Origin: Triticum aestivum
Taxonomy: Eukaryota > Streptophyta > Magnoliopsida > Poales > Poaceae
NCBI RefSeq assembly: GCF_018294505.1
Contig: NC_057814.1
Location: forward strand, 35,777,054-35,841,053
DNA length: 64,000 bases
Direction of reading: 5' to 3'
The notes under the pieces are model-generated. The model worked only from the letters and a program-made list of their open reading frames with translations, did no database searches and was not told the DNA's origin. A program made the translations under genes and the position numbers. Below, piece by piece: positions 11,521 to 23,673 of this stretch; position 1 is the stretch's first letter, and the number at the start of each line of letters is the position of its first letter.

Positions 11521-11534
11521 GGCTCATGATGCCA
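11521..11534 (-). promoter_or_regulatory. Element A primer-binding site, variant form
   Basis: Minus-strand TGGCATCATGAGCC sits one base inside the 5' LTR. It resembles the initiator tRNA-Met complement TGGTATCAGAGCC but has a T-to-C change and one inserted base. Elements C and D share this variant, while B has the standard form. Confidence 0.75.
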
Positions 11535-11535
11535 T

Positions 11536-13617
11536 TGTTGGGAATCGTAGCATAATTTTAAAATTTTCCTACGCCCACCAAGATGCATCTATGGAGTGTA
11601 CTAGCAATGAGGGGAAAGGAGTGCATCTACATACCCTTGTAGATCGCGAGCGGAAGCGTTCCAATGAACATGGATGACGGAGTCGTACTCGCCGTGATCC
11701 AAATCACCGATGACCGAGTGCCGAACGGACGGCACCTCCGCGTTCAACACACGTACGGTGCAGCGACGTCTCCTCCTTCTTGATCCAGCAATGGGGAAGG
11801 AGAGGTTGATGGAGATCCAACAGCACGACGGCGTGGTGGTGGATGTAGCGGGTCTCCGGCAGGGCTTCGCCGAGCTTCTGCGAGAGAGAGAGAGGTGTTG
11901 CAGGGGAGGAGGGAGGCGCCCAAGGCTGTAGGTTGCTGCCCTCCCTCCCCCCCTTTATATAGGCCCCCTGGGAGGGGGGGCGCCGGCAAGNNNNNNNNNN
12001 NNNNNNNNNNNNNNNNNNNNNNNNNNNNNNNNNNNNNNNNNNNNNNNNNNNNNNNNNNNNNNNNNNNNNNNNNNNNNNNNNNNNNNNNNNNNNNNNNNNN
12101 NNNNNNNNNNNNNNNNNNNNNNNNNNNNNNNNNNNNNNNNNNNNNNNNNNNNNNNNNNNNNNNNNNNNNNNNNNNNNNNNNNNNNNNNNNNNNNNNNNNN
12201 NNNNNNNNNNNNNNNNNNNNNNNNNNNNNNNNNNNNNNNNNNNNNNNNNNNNNNNNNNNNNNNNNNNNNNNNNNNNNNNNNNNNNNNNNNNNNNNNNNNN
12301 NNNNNNNNNNNNNNNNNNNNNNNNNNNNNNNNNNNNNNNNNNNNNNNNNNNNNNNNNNNNNNNNNNNNNNNNNNNNNNNNNNNNNNNNNNNNNNNNNNNN
12401 NNNNNNNNNNNNNNNNNNNNNNNNCCCCCCACCCTAGGGTTCCCAACCCTAGGCGCATGGGGGGAGGCCCATGGGGGGGCGCCCAGCCCACTAGGGGCTG
12501 GTTCCCTTCCACTTTCAGCCCATGGGGCCCTCCGGGATAGGTGGCCCCACCCGGTGGACCCCCGGGACCCTTCCGGTGGTCCCGGTACAATACCGGTAAC
12601 CCCCGAAACTTTCCCGGTGGCCGAAACTGGACTTCCTATATATAATTCTTCACCTCCGGACCATTCCCGAACCTCTCGTGACGTCCGGGATCTTATCCGG
12701 GACTCCGAACAACTTTCGGATTTCCGCATACACATATCTCTACAACCCTAGCGTCACCGAACCTTAAGTGTGTAGACCCTACGGGTTCGGGAGACATGCA
12801 GACATGATCGAGACGCCTCTCCGGTCAATAACCAACAGCGGGATCTGGATACCCATGTTGGCTCCCACATGTTCCACGATGATCTCATCGGATGAACCAC
12901 GGTGTCGAGGATTCAATCAATCTCGTATGCAATTCCCTTTGTCAATTGGTATGTTACTTGCCCGAGATTCGATCGTCGGTATCCCAATACCTTGTTCAAT
13001 CTCGTTACCGGCAAGTCTCTTTACTCGTACCGCAATGCATGATCCCGTGACTAACGCCTTAGTCACATTGAGCTCATTATGATGATGCATTACCGAGTGG
13101 GCCCAGAGATACCTCTCCGTCACACGGAGTGACAAATCCCAGTCTCGATCCGTGCCAACCCAACAGACACTTTCGGAGATACCCGTAGTGCACCTTTATA
13201 GTCACCCAGTTACGTTGTGACGTTTGGCACACCCAAAGCACTCCTACGGTATCTGGGAGTTGCACGATCTCATGGTCTAAGGAAAAGATACTTGACATTG
13301 GAAAAGCTCTAGCAAACGAAACTACACGATCTTTTATGATATGCTTAGGATTGGGTCTTCTCCATCACATCATTCTCCTAATGATGTGATCCCGTTATCA
13401 ATGACATCCAATGTCCATAGTCAGGAAACCATGACTATCTGTTGATCAACGAGCTAGTCAACTAGAGGCTTACTAGGGACACGTTGTGATCTATGCATTC
13501 ACACATGTATTACCATTTCCGGACAATACAATTATAGCATGAATAATAGACGATTATCATGAACAAAGAAATATAATAATAACCATTTATTATTGCCTCT
13601 AGGGCATATTTCCAACA
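11536..13617 (-). repeat. Element A 5' LTR (contains assembly gap)
   Basis: The second LTR of element A, near-identical to 4188-6196. A TATA-like box (CTATATAAAG on the minus strand, about 11952-11963) lies in the GC-rich region and is a likely promoter core. N occupies 11991-12424. Confidence 0.9.
11991..12424. other. Assembly gap (434 N)
   Basis: A run of N starting directly after a G/C homopolymer-rich block of the element A 5' LTR, in the same LTR region as the first gap. Confidence 0.97.
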
Positions 13618-13622
13618 GAGGC

Positions 13623-14906
13623 CGCCGGCCAAGGGAGGAGAGGCGCGCCAGGAGGAGTCCTACTCCTACCGGGAGTAGGACCCCCCCCTTTTCCATGTTG
13701 GACTAGGAGAGGAAGGGGGAAAAGGTGGAGGGGAGGAAGGAAGTGGGGGCGCCGCCCCCCTCTCCTTGTCCTATTCGGACTGGGGGGAGGGGCGCGCGGG
13801 CCCTGCCTAGCCTCCTCTCCTCTCTTCCACCTAGGCCCACTAAGGCCCATTAAGTTACCGGGGGTTCCGGTAACCTCCCGGTACTTCCGGAAAATCCCGA
13901 TTTCACCCGGAAACTTCCGATGTCCAAACATAGGCTTCCAATATATCAATCTTTATGTCTCGACCATTTCGAGACTCCTCGTCATGTCCGTGATCACATC
14001 CGGGACTCCGAACAACCTTCGGTACATCAAAACATATAAACTCATAATATAACTGTCATCGTAACGTTAAGCATGCGGACCCTACGGGTTCGAGAACTAT
14101 GTAGACATGACCGAGACACCTCTCCGGTCAATAACCAATAGCGGAACCTGGATGCTCATATTGGTTCCCACATATTCTACGAAGATCTTTATCGGTCAGA
14201 CCGCATAACAACATACGTTGTTCCCTTTGTCATCGGTATGTTACTTGCCCGAGATTCGATCGTCGGTATCTCGATACCTAGTTCAATCTCGTTACCGGCA
14301 AGTCTCTTTACTTGTTCCATAATACATCATCCCGCAACTAACTCATTAGTTACAATGCTTGCAAGGCTTATAGTGATGTGCATTACCGAGTGGGCCCAGA
14401 GATACCTCTCCGACAATCGGAGTGACAAATCCTAATCTCGAAATACGCCAACCCAACAAGTACCTTTGGAGACACCTGTAGAGCACCTTTATAATCACCC
14501 AGTTACGTTGTGACGTTTGGTAGCACACAAAGTGTTCCTCCGGTAAACGGGAGTTGCATAATCTCATAGTCATAGGAACATGTATAAGTCATGAAGAAAG
14601 CAATAACAACATACTAAACGATCGAGTGCTAAGCTAACGGAATGGGTCAAGTCAATCACATCATTCTCCTAATGATATGATCTCGTTAATCAAATGACAA
14701 CCCATGTCAATGGTTAGGAAACTTAACCATCTTTGATCAACGAGCTAGTCAAGTAGAGGCATACTAGTGACACTCTGTTTGTCTATGTATTCACACATGT
14801 ATTATGTTTCCGGTTAATACAATTCTAGCATGAATAATAAACATTTATCATGATATAAGGAAATAAATAATAACTTTATTATTGCCTCTAGGGCATATTT
14901 CCTTCA
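13623..14906 (-). repeat. Element B 3' LTR, second piece
   Basis: Continues the LTR begun at 3729 and matches 20607-22042, except that it lacks the 149-bp LINE-type insertion present there. It ends CATATTTCCTTCA, followed by the polypurine tract complement. Confidence 0.88.
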
Positions 14907-14939
14907 GTCTCCCACTTGCACTAGAGTCAATAATCTAGA

Positions 14940-17900
14940 TTACACAGTAATGATTCTTACACCCATGGAGTCTTGGTGCTGATCATGTTTTGGTCGTGGA
15001 AGAGGCTTAGTCAACGGATCTGCAACATTTAGATCCGTATGTATCTTGCAAATTTCTGTGTCTCCCACCTGGACTAAATCCCGGATGGAATTGAAGCATC
15101 TTTTGATGTGCTTGGTTCTCTCGTGAAATCTGGATTCCTTTGCTAAGGCAATTGCACCAGTATTGTCACAAAAGATTTTCATTGGTCCCGATGCACTAGG
15201 TATGACACCTAGATCGGATATGAACTCCTTCATCCAGACTCCTTCATTTGCTGCTTCCGAAGCAGCTATGTACTCCGCTTCACACGTAGATCCCGCCACG
15301 ACACTTTGCTAAGAACTGCACCAACTGACAGCTCCACCGTTCAATGTAAACACGTATCCGGTTTGCGATTTAGAATCGTCCGGATCAGTGTCAAAGCTTG
15401 CATCAACGTAACCATTTACGATGAGCTCTTTGTCACCTCCATAAACGAGAAACATATCCTTAGTCCTTTTCAGGTATTTCAGGATGTTCTTGACCGCTGT
15501 CCAGTGATCCACTCCTGGATTACTTTGGTACCTCCCTGCTAAACTTATAGCAAGGCACACATCAGGTCTGGTACACAGCATTGCATACATGATAGAGCCT
15601 ATGGCTGAAGCATAGGGAACATCTTTCATCTTCTCTCTATCTTCTGCAGTGGTCGGGCATTGAGTCTTACTCAATCTCACACCTTGTAGTACAGGCAAGA
15701 ACCCTTTCTTTGCTTGATCCATTTTGAACTTCTTCAAAACTTTGTCAAGGTATGTGCTTTGTGAAAGTCCAATTAAGCGTCTTGATCTATCTCTATAGAT
15801 CTTGATGCCTAATATATATGCAGCTTCACCGAGGTCTTTCATTGAAAAACTCTTATTCAAGTATCCCTTTATGCTATCCAGAAATTCTATATCATTTCCA
15901 ATCAGCAATATGTCATCCACATATAATATCAGAAATGCTACTGAGCTCCCACTCACTTTCTTGTAAATACAGGCTTCTCCAAAAGTCTGTATAAAACCAA
16001 ATGCTTTGATCACACTATCAAAGCGTTTATTCCAACTCCGAGAGGCTTGCACCAGTCCATAAATGGATCGCTGGAGCTTGCACACTTTGTTAGCTCCCTT
16101 TGGATCGACAAAACCTTCCGGTTGCATCATATACAACTCTTCTTCCAGAAATCCATTCAGGAATGCAGTTTTGACATCCATTTGCCAAATTTCATAATCA
16201 TAAAATGCGGCAATTGCTAACATGATTCGGACAGACTTAAGCATCGCTACGGGTGAGAAGGTCTCATCGTAGTCAATCCCTTGAACTTGTCGAAAACCTT
16301 TCGCAACAAGTCGAGCTTTATAGACAGTAACATTACCGTCAGCGTCAGTCTTCTTCTTGAAGATCCATTTATTTTCAATGGCTTGCCGATCATCGGGCAA
16401 GTCAACCAAAGTCCATACTTTGTTCTCATACATGGATCCCATCTCGGATTTCATGGCCTCAAGCCATTTTGCGGAATCTGGGCTCACCATCGCTTCTTCA
16501 TAGTTCGTAGGTTCGTCATGGTCTAGTAACATAACCTCCAGAACAGGATTACCGTACCACTCTGGTGCGGATCTTAACTCTGGTTGACCTACGAGGTTCA
16601 GTAATAACTTGATCTGAAGTTTCATGATCATTATCATTAACTTCCTCACTAATTGGCGTAGGTGTCGCAGAAACTAGTTTCTGTGATGAATCTACTTTCC
16701 AATAAGGGAGCAGGTACAGTTACCTCATCAAGTTCTACTTTCCTCCCACTCACTTCTTTCGAGAGAAACTCCTTCTCTAGAAAGGATCCATTCTTAGCAA
16801 CGAATGTCTTGCCTTCGGATCTGTGATAGAAGGTGTACCCAACAGTCTCCTTTGGGTATCCTATGAAGACACATTTCTCCGATTTAGGTTCGAGCTTATC
16901 AGGTTGAAGTTTCTTCACATAAGCATCGCACCCCAAACTTTAAGATACGACAACTTTGGTTTCTTGCCAAACCATAGTTCATAAGGCGTCGTTTCAACGG
17001 ATTTCGATGGTGTCCTATTTAGAGTGAATGCAGCCGTCTCTAAAGCATAACCCCAAAACGATAGCGGTAAATCAGTAAGAGACATCATAGATCGCACCAT
17101 ATCTAGTAAAGTACGATTACGACGTTCGGACACACCATTACGCTGTGGTGTTCCGGGTGGCGTGAGTTGCGAAACTATTCCGCATTGTTTCAAATGTAGG
17201 CCAAACTCGTAACTCAAATATTCTCCTTCACGATCTGATCGTAGAAACTTTATTTTCTTGTTACGATGATTTTCAACTTCGCTCTGAAATTCTTTGAACT
17301 TTTCAAATGTTTCAGACTTATGTTTCATTAAGTAGATATACCCATATCTGCTCAAATCATCTGTGAAGGTGAGAAAATAACGATATCCGCCACGAGCCTC
17401 AATATTCATCGGACCACATACATCTGTATGTATGATTTCCAACAAATCAGTTGCTCACTCCATAGTTCTGGAGAACGGTGTTTTAGTCATCTTGCCCATG
17501 AGGCACGGTTCGCAAGTACCAAGTGATTCATAATCAAGTGATTCCAAAAGTCCATCAGTATGGAGTTTCTTCATGCGCTTTACACCGATATGACCTAAAC
17601 GGCAGTGCCACAAATAAGTTGCACTGTCATTATCAACTCTGCATCTTTTGGCTTCGACATTATGAATATGTGTGTCACTACTATCGAGATTCATTAAAAA
17701 TAGACCACTCTTCAAGGGTGCATGACCATAAAAGATATTATTCATATAAATAGAACAACCATTATTCTCTGATTTAAATGAATAACCGTCTCGCATTAAA
17801 CAAGATCCAGATATAATGTTCATGCTCAACGTTGGCACCAAATAACAATTATTTAGGTCTAAAACTAATCCTGAAGGTAGATGTAGAGGTAGTGTGCCGA

Positions 17901-18927
17901 CCGCGATCACATCGACTTTGGAACCATTTCCCACGCGCATCGTCACCTCGTCCTTAGCCAATCTTCGCTTAATCCGTAGCCCCTGTTTCGAGTTGCAAAT
18001 ATTAGCAACAGAACCAGTATCAAATACCCAGGTGCTACTGCGAGCATTAGTAAGGTACACATCAATAACATGTATATCACATATACCTTTGTTCACCTTG
18101 CCATCCTTCTTATCTGCCAAATACTTGGGGCAGTTCCGCTTCCAGTGACCAGTTTGCTTGCAGTAGAAGCACTCAGTTTCAGGCTTAGGTCCAGACTTGG
18201 GTTTCTTTTCCTGAGCAGCAACTTGTTTGCTGTTCTTCTTGAAGTTCCCTTTCTTGTTCCCTTTACCCTTTTTCTTGAAACTGGTGGTCTTATTGACCAT
18301 CAACACTTGATGCTCCTTTTTGATTTCTACCTCCGCAGCCTTTAGCATTGCGAAGAGCTCGGGAATTGTCTTACTCATCCCTTGCATGTTATAGTTCATC
18401 ACGAAGCTCTTGTAGCTTGGTGGCAGTGATTGAAGAATTCTGTCAATGATGCTATCATCCGGAAGATTAACTCCCAGTTGAATTAAGTGATTGTTATACC
18501 CAGACATTTTGAGTATATGCTCACTGACAGAACTATTCTCTTCCATCTTGCAGCTGAAGAACTTATTGGAGACTTCATATCTCTCAATCCGGGCATTTGC
18601 TTGAAATATTAACTTCAACTCCTGGAACATCTCATATGCTCCATGACGTTCAAAACGTCGTTGAAGACCCGGTTCTAAGCCGTAAAGCATGGCACACTGA
18701 ACTATCGAGTAGTCATCAGCTTTGCTCTGCCAGACGTTCATAACATCTGGTGTTGCTCCTGCAGCAGGCCTGGCACCCAGCGGTGCTTCCAGGACGTAAT
18801 TCTTCTGTGCAGCAATGAGGATAATCCTCAAGTTACGGACCCAGTCCGTGTAATTGCTACCATCATCTTTCAACTTTGCTTTCTCAAGAAACGCATTAAA
18901 ATTCAACGGAACAATAGTACGAGCCAT
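14940..18927 (-). pseudogene. Element B gag-pol polyprotein, several lesions
   Basis: From Met at 18927: gag, CCHC zinc knuckle (CFYCKQTGHWKRNC), protease (WVFDTGS), integrase zinc region, D-D-E core, RT with YVDD, and RNase H ending near 14940. Lesions visible by comparison with element A are: CGA-to-TGA at the Arg codon in TMERATN (about 17453); a one-base loss in the KVWGCDAY segment (about 16935) that shifts frame; a compensating shift near 16650 between the integrase C-terminus and the RT; and a TAG replacing Lys in the CSCKQS motif of RNase H (about 15307). It cannot encode a full polyprotein but is still easily read, so its age is intermediate. Confidence 0.92.
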
Positions 18928-20146
18928 CTATTAACATAGACAAGCAAAATACTATCAGGTACTAAGTTCATGATAAATTCAAGTTCAATTAATCATATTA
19001 CTTAAGAACTCCCACTTAGATAGACATCCCTCTAATCCTCTAAGTGATCACGTGATCCATACCAACTAAACCATGTCCGATCATCACGTGAGATGGAGTA
19101 GTTTCAATGGTGAACATCACTATGTTGATCATATCTACTATATGATTCACGCTCGACCTTTCGGTCTCCGTGTTCCGAGGCCATATCTGTTATATGCTAG
19201 GCTCGTCAAGTTTAACCTGAGTATTCCGCGTGTGCAACTGTTTTGCACCCGTTGTATTTGAACGTAGAGCCTATCACACCCAATCATCACGTGGTGTCTC
19301 AGCACGAAGAACTTTCGCAACGGTGCATACTCAGGGAGAACACTTATACTTTGATAATTTAGTGAAGGATCATCTTATAATGCTACCGTCAAACAAAGCA
19401 AGATAAGATGCATAAAGGATTAACATCACATGCAATCAATATAAGTGATATGATATGGCCATCATCATCTTGTGCTTGTGATCTCCATCTCCGAAGCACC
19501 GTCATGATCACCATCGTCACCGGCGCGACACCTTGATCTCCACGTAGCATCGTTGTCGTCTCGCCAACTATTGCTTTTACGACTATCGCTACCGCTTAGT
19601 GATAAAGTAAAGCAATTACATGGCGATTGCATTTCATACAATAAAGCGACAACCATATGGCTCCTACCAGTTGCCGATAACTCGGTTACAAAACATGATC
19701 ATCTCATACAATAAAATATAGCATCATGTCTTGACCATATCACATCACAACATGCCCTGTGAAAACAAGTTAGACGTCCTCTACTTTGTTGTTGCAAGTT
19801 TTACGTGGCTGCTACAGGCTTAGCAAGAACCGTTCTTACCTACGCATCAAAACCACAACGATAGTTTGTCAAGTTGGTGCTGTTTTAACCTTCGCAAGGA
19901 CCGGGCGTAGCAACACTCGGTTCAACTAAAGTGAGAGAGACAGACACCCGCCAGTCACCTTTAAGCATCGAGTGCTCGCAACGGTGAAACCAGTCTCGCG
20001 TAAGCGTACGCGTAATGTCGGTCTGGGCCGCTTCATCTCACAATACCGCCGAACCAAAGTATGACATGCTGGTAAGCAGTATGACTTATATCGCCCACAA
20101 CTCACTTGTGTTCTACTCGTGCATATAACATCAACGCATAAAACCA
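18928..20146 (-). other. Element B untranslated leader
   Basis: Non-coding leader homologous to those of A, C and D. The 39-bp unit that is duplicated in those elements occurs once here (about 19170-19212) with a few substitutions. Confidence 0.7.
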
Positions 20147-20159
20147 GGCTCTGATACCA
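20147..20159 (-). promoter_or_regulatory. Element B primer-binding site (initiator tRNA-Met type)
   Basis: Minus-strand TGGTATCAGAGCC, one base from the LTR end, is fully complementary to the 3' end of plant initiator tRNA-Met as I know it. Minus-strand DNA synthesis would start here. Confidence 0.85.
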
Positions 20160-20160
20160 C

Positions 20161-22042
20161 TGTTGGGGAACGTAGTAATTTCAAAAATTTCTACGCACAC
20201 GCAAGATTATGGTGATGCATAGCAATGAGAGGGGAGAGTGTTGTCCATGTAGCCTCGTAGACCGAAAGCGGAAGCGTTAACACAACGCGGTTGATGTAGT
20301 CATACGTCTTCACGATCCGACCGATCAAGTACCGAACGCACGGCACCTCCGAGTTCAGCACACGTTCAGCTCGATGACATCCCTCGAACTCCGATCCAAC
20401 TGAGTGTTGAGGGAGAGTTTCGTCAGCACGACGGCGTGGTGACGATGATGATGTTCTACCGACGCAGGGCTTCGCCTAAGCACCGCTACGATATTACCGA
20501 GGTGTAATATGGTGGAGGGGGCACCGCACACGGCTAAAAGATCGTTGATCAATTGTGTGTAGAGAGGTGCCCCCTGCCCCCGTATATAAAGGTGCAAGGG
20601 GGAGGCCGCCGGCCAAGGGAGGAGAGGCGCGCCAGGAGGAGTCCTACTCCTACCGGGAGTAGGACTCCCCCCTTTTCCATGTTGGACTAGGAGAGGAAGG
20701 GGGAAAAGGTGGAGGGGAGGAAGGAAGGGGGGGCGCCGCCCCCCTCTCCTTGTCCTATTCGGACTGGGGGGGAGGGGCGCGCGGCCCTGCCCTAGCCTCC
20801 TCTCCTCTCTTCCACCTAGGCCCACTAAGGCCCATTAAGTTACCGGGGGGTTCCGGTAACCTCCCGGTACTCCGAAAAAATCCCGATTTCACCCGGAACA
20901 CTTCCGATGTCCAAACATAGGCTTCCAATATATCAATCTTTATGTCTCGACTTTTTCTCCTTCTTCCCCTAGTTACTTTGATTACCTCTTGTAATCCTCC
21001 TTTGTACTTGTACTGTAACTCTTTTACTCAATAAAGTGATGATATGCTGTGGGGGTTTCCCCTACAGTTCCCAGTCAAAAAAAAATCTTTATGTCTCGAC
21101 CATTTTGAGACTCCTCGTCATGTCCGTGATCACATCCGGGACTCCGAACAACCTTCGGTACATCAAAACATATAAACTCATAATATAACTGTCATCGTAA
21201 CGTTAAGCGTGCGGACCCTACGGGTTCGATAACTATGTAGACATGACCGAGACACCTCTCCGGTCAATAACCAATAGCGGAACCTGGATGCTCATATTGG
21301 TTCCCACATATTCTACAAAGATCTTTATCGGTCAGACCGCATAACAACATACGTTGTTCCCTTTGTCATCGGTATGTTACTTGCCCGAGATTCGATCGTC
21401 GGTATCTCGATACCTAGTTCAATCTCGTTATCGGCAAGTCTCTTTACTCGTTCCGTAATACATCATCCCGCAACTAACTCATTAGTTACAATGCTTGCAA
21501 GGCTTATAGTGATGTGCATTACCGAGTGGGCCCAGAGATACCTCTCCGATAATCGGAGTGACAAATCCTAATCTCGAAATACGCCAACCCAACAAGTACC
21601 TTTGGAGACACCTGTAGAGCACCTTTATAATCACCCAGTTACGTTGTGACGTTTGGTAGCACACAAAGTGTTCCTCCGGTAAACGGGAGTTGCATAATCT
21701 CATAGTCATAGGAACATGTATAAGTCATGAAGAAAGCAATAGTAACATACTAAACGATCGAGTGCTAAGCTAACGGAATGGGTCAAGTCAATCACATCAT
21801 TCTCCTAATGATATGATCTCGTTAATCAAATGACAACCCATGTCAATGGTTAGGAAACTTAACCATCTTTGATCAACGAGCTAGTCAAGTAGAGGCATAG
21901 TAGTGACACTCTGTTTGTCTATGTATTCACACATGTATTATGCTTCCGGTTAATACAATTCTAGCATGAATAATAAACATTTATCATGATATAAGGAAAT
22001 AAATAATAACTTTATTATTGCCTCTAGGGCATATTTCCTTCA
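20161..22042 (-). repeat. Element B 5' LTR (carries a LINE-type insertion)
   Basis: The full 5' LTR of element B, TGTTGGGG to CCTTCA in plus-strand reading. Length is 1882 bp, or about 1733 bp without the insertion and target duplication at 20952-21100. Confidence 0.9.
20952..21085 (+). mobile_element. 5'-truncated LINE-type (poly-A) insertion
   Basis: These 134 bp are absent from the other LTR of the same element. They end in a poly-A run and are flanked by a perfect 15-bp direct repeat TCTTTATGTCTCGAC at 20937-20951 and 21086-21100. A poly-A tail with a long TSD is the mark of target-primed reverse transcription. The body contains AATAAAG and a GTGGGGGTTTCCCC palindromic block, resembling 3' ends of grass LINEs. 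A SINE or a retroposed transcript end remains possible, since no coding part is present. Confidence 0.8.
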
Positions 22043-22047
22043 GTAAG

Positions 22048-23673
22048 CCTCTAGTTGACTAGCTCGTTGATCAATAGATGGTTACGGTTTCCTGACCATG
22101 GACATTGGATGTCGTTGATAACGGGATCACATCATTAGGAGAATGATGTGATGGACAAGACCCAATCCTAAGCCTAGCACAAGATCGTGTAGTTCGTTTG
22201 CTAAGAGCTTTTCTAATGTCAAGTATCATTTCCTTAGACCATGAAATTGTGCAACTCCCGGATACCATAGGAATGCTTTGGGTGTACCAAACGTCACAAC
22301 GTAACTGGGTGGCTATAAAGGTGCACTACAGGTATCTCCGAAAGTGTCTGTTGGGTTGGCACGAATTGAGACTGGGATTTGTTACTCCGTGTAAACGGAG
22401 AGGTATCTCTGGGCCCACTCGGTAGGACATCATCATAATGTGCACAATGTGACCAAGGAGTTGATCACGGGATGATGTGTTACGGAACGAGTAAAGAGAC
22501 TTGCCGGTAATGAGATTGAACAAGGTATCGGAATACCGACGATCGAATCTCGGGCAAGTACCATACGGTAGACAAAGGGAATTGAATACGGGATTGATTG
22601 AATCCTTGAAATCGTGGTTCATCCGATGAGATCATCGTGGAACATGTGGGAGCCAACATGGGTATCCAGATCCTGATGTTGGTTATTGGCCGGAGAACGT
22701 CTCGGCCATGTCTGCATGGTTCCCGAACCCATAGGGTCTACACACTTAAGGTTCGATGACGCCAGGGTTATAGGGAATAGATATACGTGGTTACCGAATG
22801 TTGTTCGGAGTCCCGGATGAGATCCCGGACATCGCGAGGAGTTCCGGAATGGTCCGGAGGTAAAGATTTATATATGGGAAGTCCCGTTTTGGCCACCGGA
22901 AGAGTTTCGGGCGTCACCGGTAATGTACCGGGACCACCGGAAGGGTCCAGGGGTCCACCGGGAGGGGCCACCAGCCCCAGAGGCCTACGTGGGCCAATAG
23001 ATGGGAGGGACCAGCCCCTAGGTGGGCTGGGGCGCCTCCCACCAAGGCCCAAGGCGCCCTCAAGAGGAGAGGGGGCAAACCCTAGGAGCAGATGGGCCCT
23101 AAGGCCCACCCTAGGTGCGCCCCCCTCTCTCCCCCTTGGCCGCCACCCAGATGGGATCTGGGGGCTGCCGCCACCCCTAGGGAGGGAACCCTAGGTGGGG
23201 GCGCAGCCCCTCCTCTTCCCCTATATATACTTGAGGTATGGGGGCTGCCCAAAACATGATTTGCTCTCCCTCTTGGCGCAGCCCTACCTCTCTCCCTCCT
23301 CATCTCTCGTAGTGCTTGGCGAAGCCATGCTGGAGTACCGCGCTCCTCCACCACCACCACGCCGTCGTGCTGCTGCTGGACGGAGTCTTCCCCAACCTCT
23401 CCCTCTCTCCTTGCTGGATCAAGGCATGGGAGACGTCACCGGGCTGCACGTGTGTTGAACGCGGAGGCACCGTTCTTCGGTGCTTAGATCGTATTCGGCC
23501 GCGATCTGAATCGCTACGAGTACGACTCCTTCATCCGCGTTCTTATAACGCTTCCTCTTAGCGATCTACAATGGTATGTAGATGCACTCCCCTTCCCCTC
23601 GGTGCTAGATTACTCCATAGATTGATCTTGGTGATGCGTAGAAAATTTTAAATTTCTGCTACGATCCCCAATA
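22048..23673 (+). repeat. Element C 5' LTR, second piece
   Basis: Continues the LTR begun at 3611 and matches 28967-30587 closely. It ends GATCCCCAATA, a degraded form of CCCCAACA, followed by the variant primer-binding site. Confidence 0.87.

Larger units (their letters stand above)
4188..13617 (-). mobile_element. Ty1-copia element A (youngest, near-complete), inserted into the B 3' LTR
   Basis: A full-length Angela/WIS-type element on the minus strand, with the 5-bp duplication GAGGC at 4183-4187 and 13618-13622. Both LTRs end TGTTGG...CCAACA. It has a polypurine tract (plus strand CAGTCTCCCACTTGCACT just above 6196), a single gag-pol reading frame broken by one stop codon, and a primer-binding site at 11521-11534. 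The two LTRs differ by about 16 bases in roughly 860 compared by eye, mostly C/T changes, so the insertion is recent relative to B, C and D. Each LTR contains an assembly gap. Confidence 0.93.
3729..22042 (-). mobile_element. Ty1-copia element B (minus strand), inserted into the C 5' LTR
   Basis: The 3' LTR is in two pieces (3729-4187 and 13623-14906) around element A, and the 5' LTR is 20161-22042. LTR termini read TGAAGG...CCCAACA on the minus strand. The duplication GTAAG occurs at 3724-3728 and 22043-22047. The polypurine tract lies just above 14906 (plus strand GTCTCCCACTTGCA). The primer-binding site at 20147-20159 is TGGTATCAGAGCC, a good match to plant initiator tRNA-Met. Without insertions both LTRs are about 1.73-1.74 kb. 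Confidence 0.9.
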
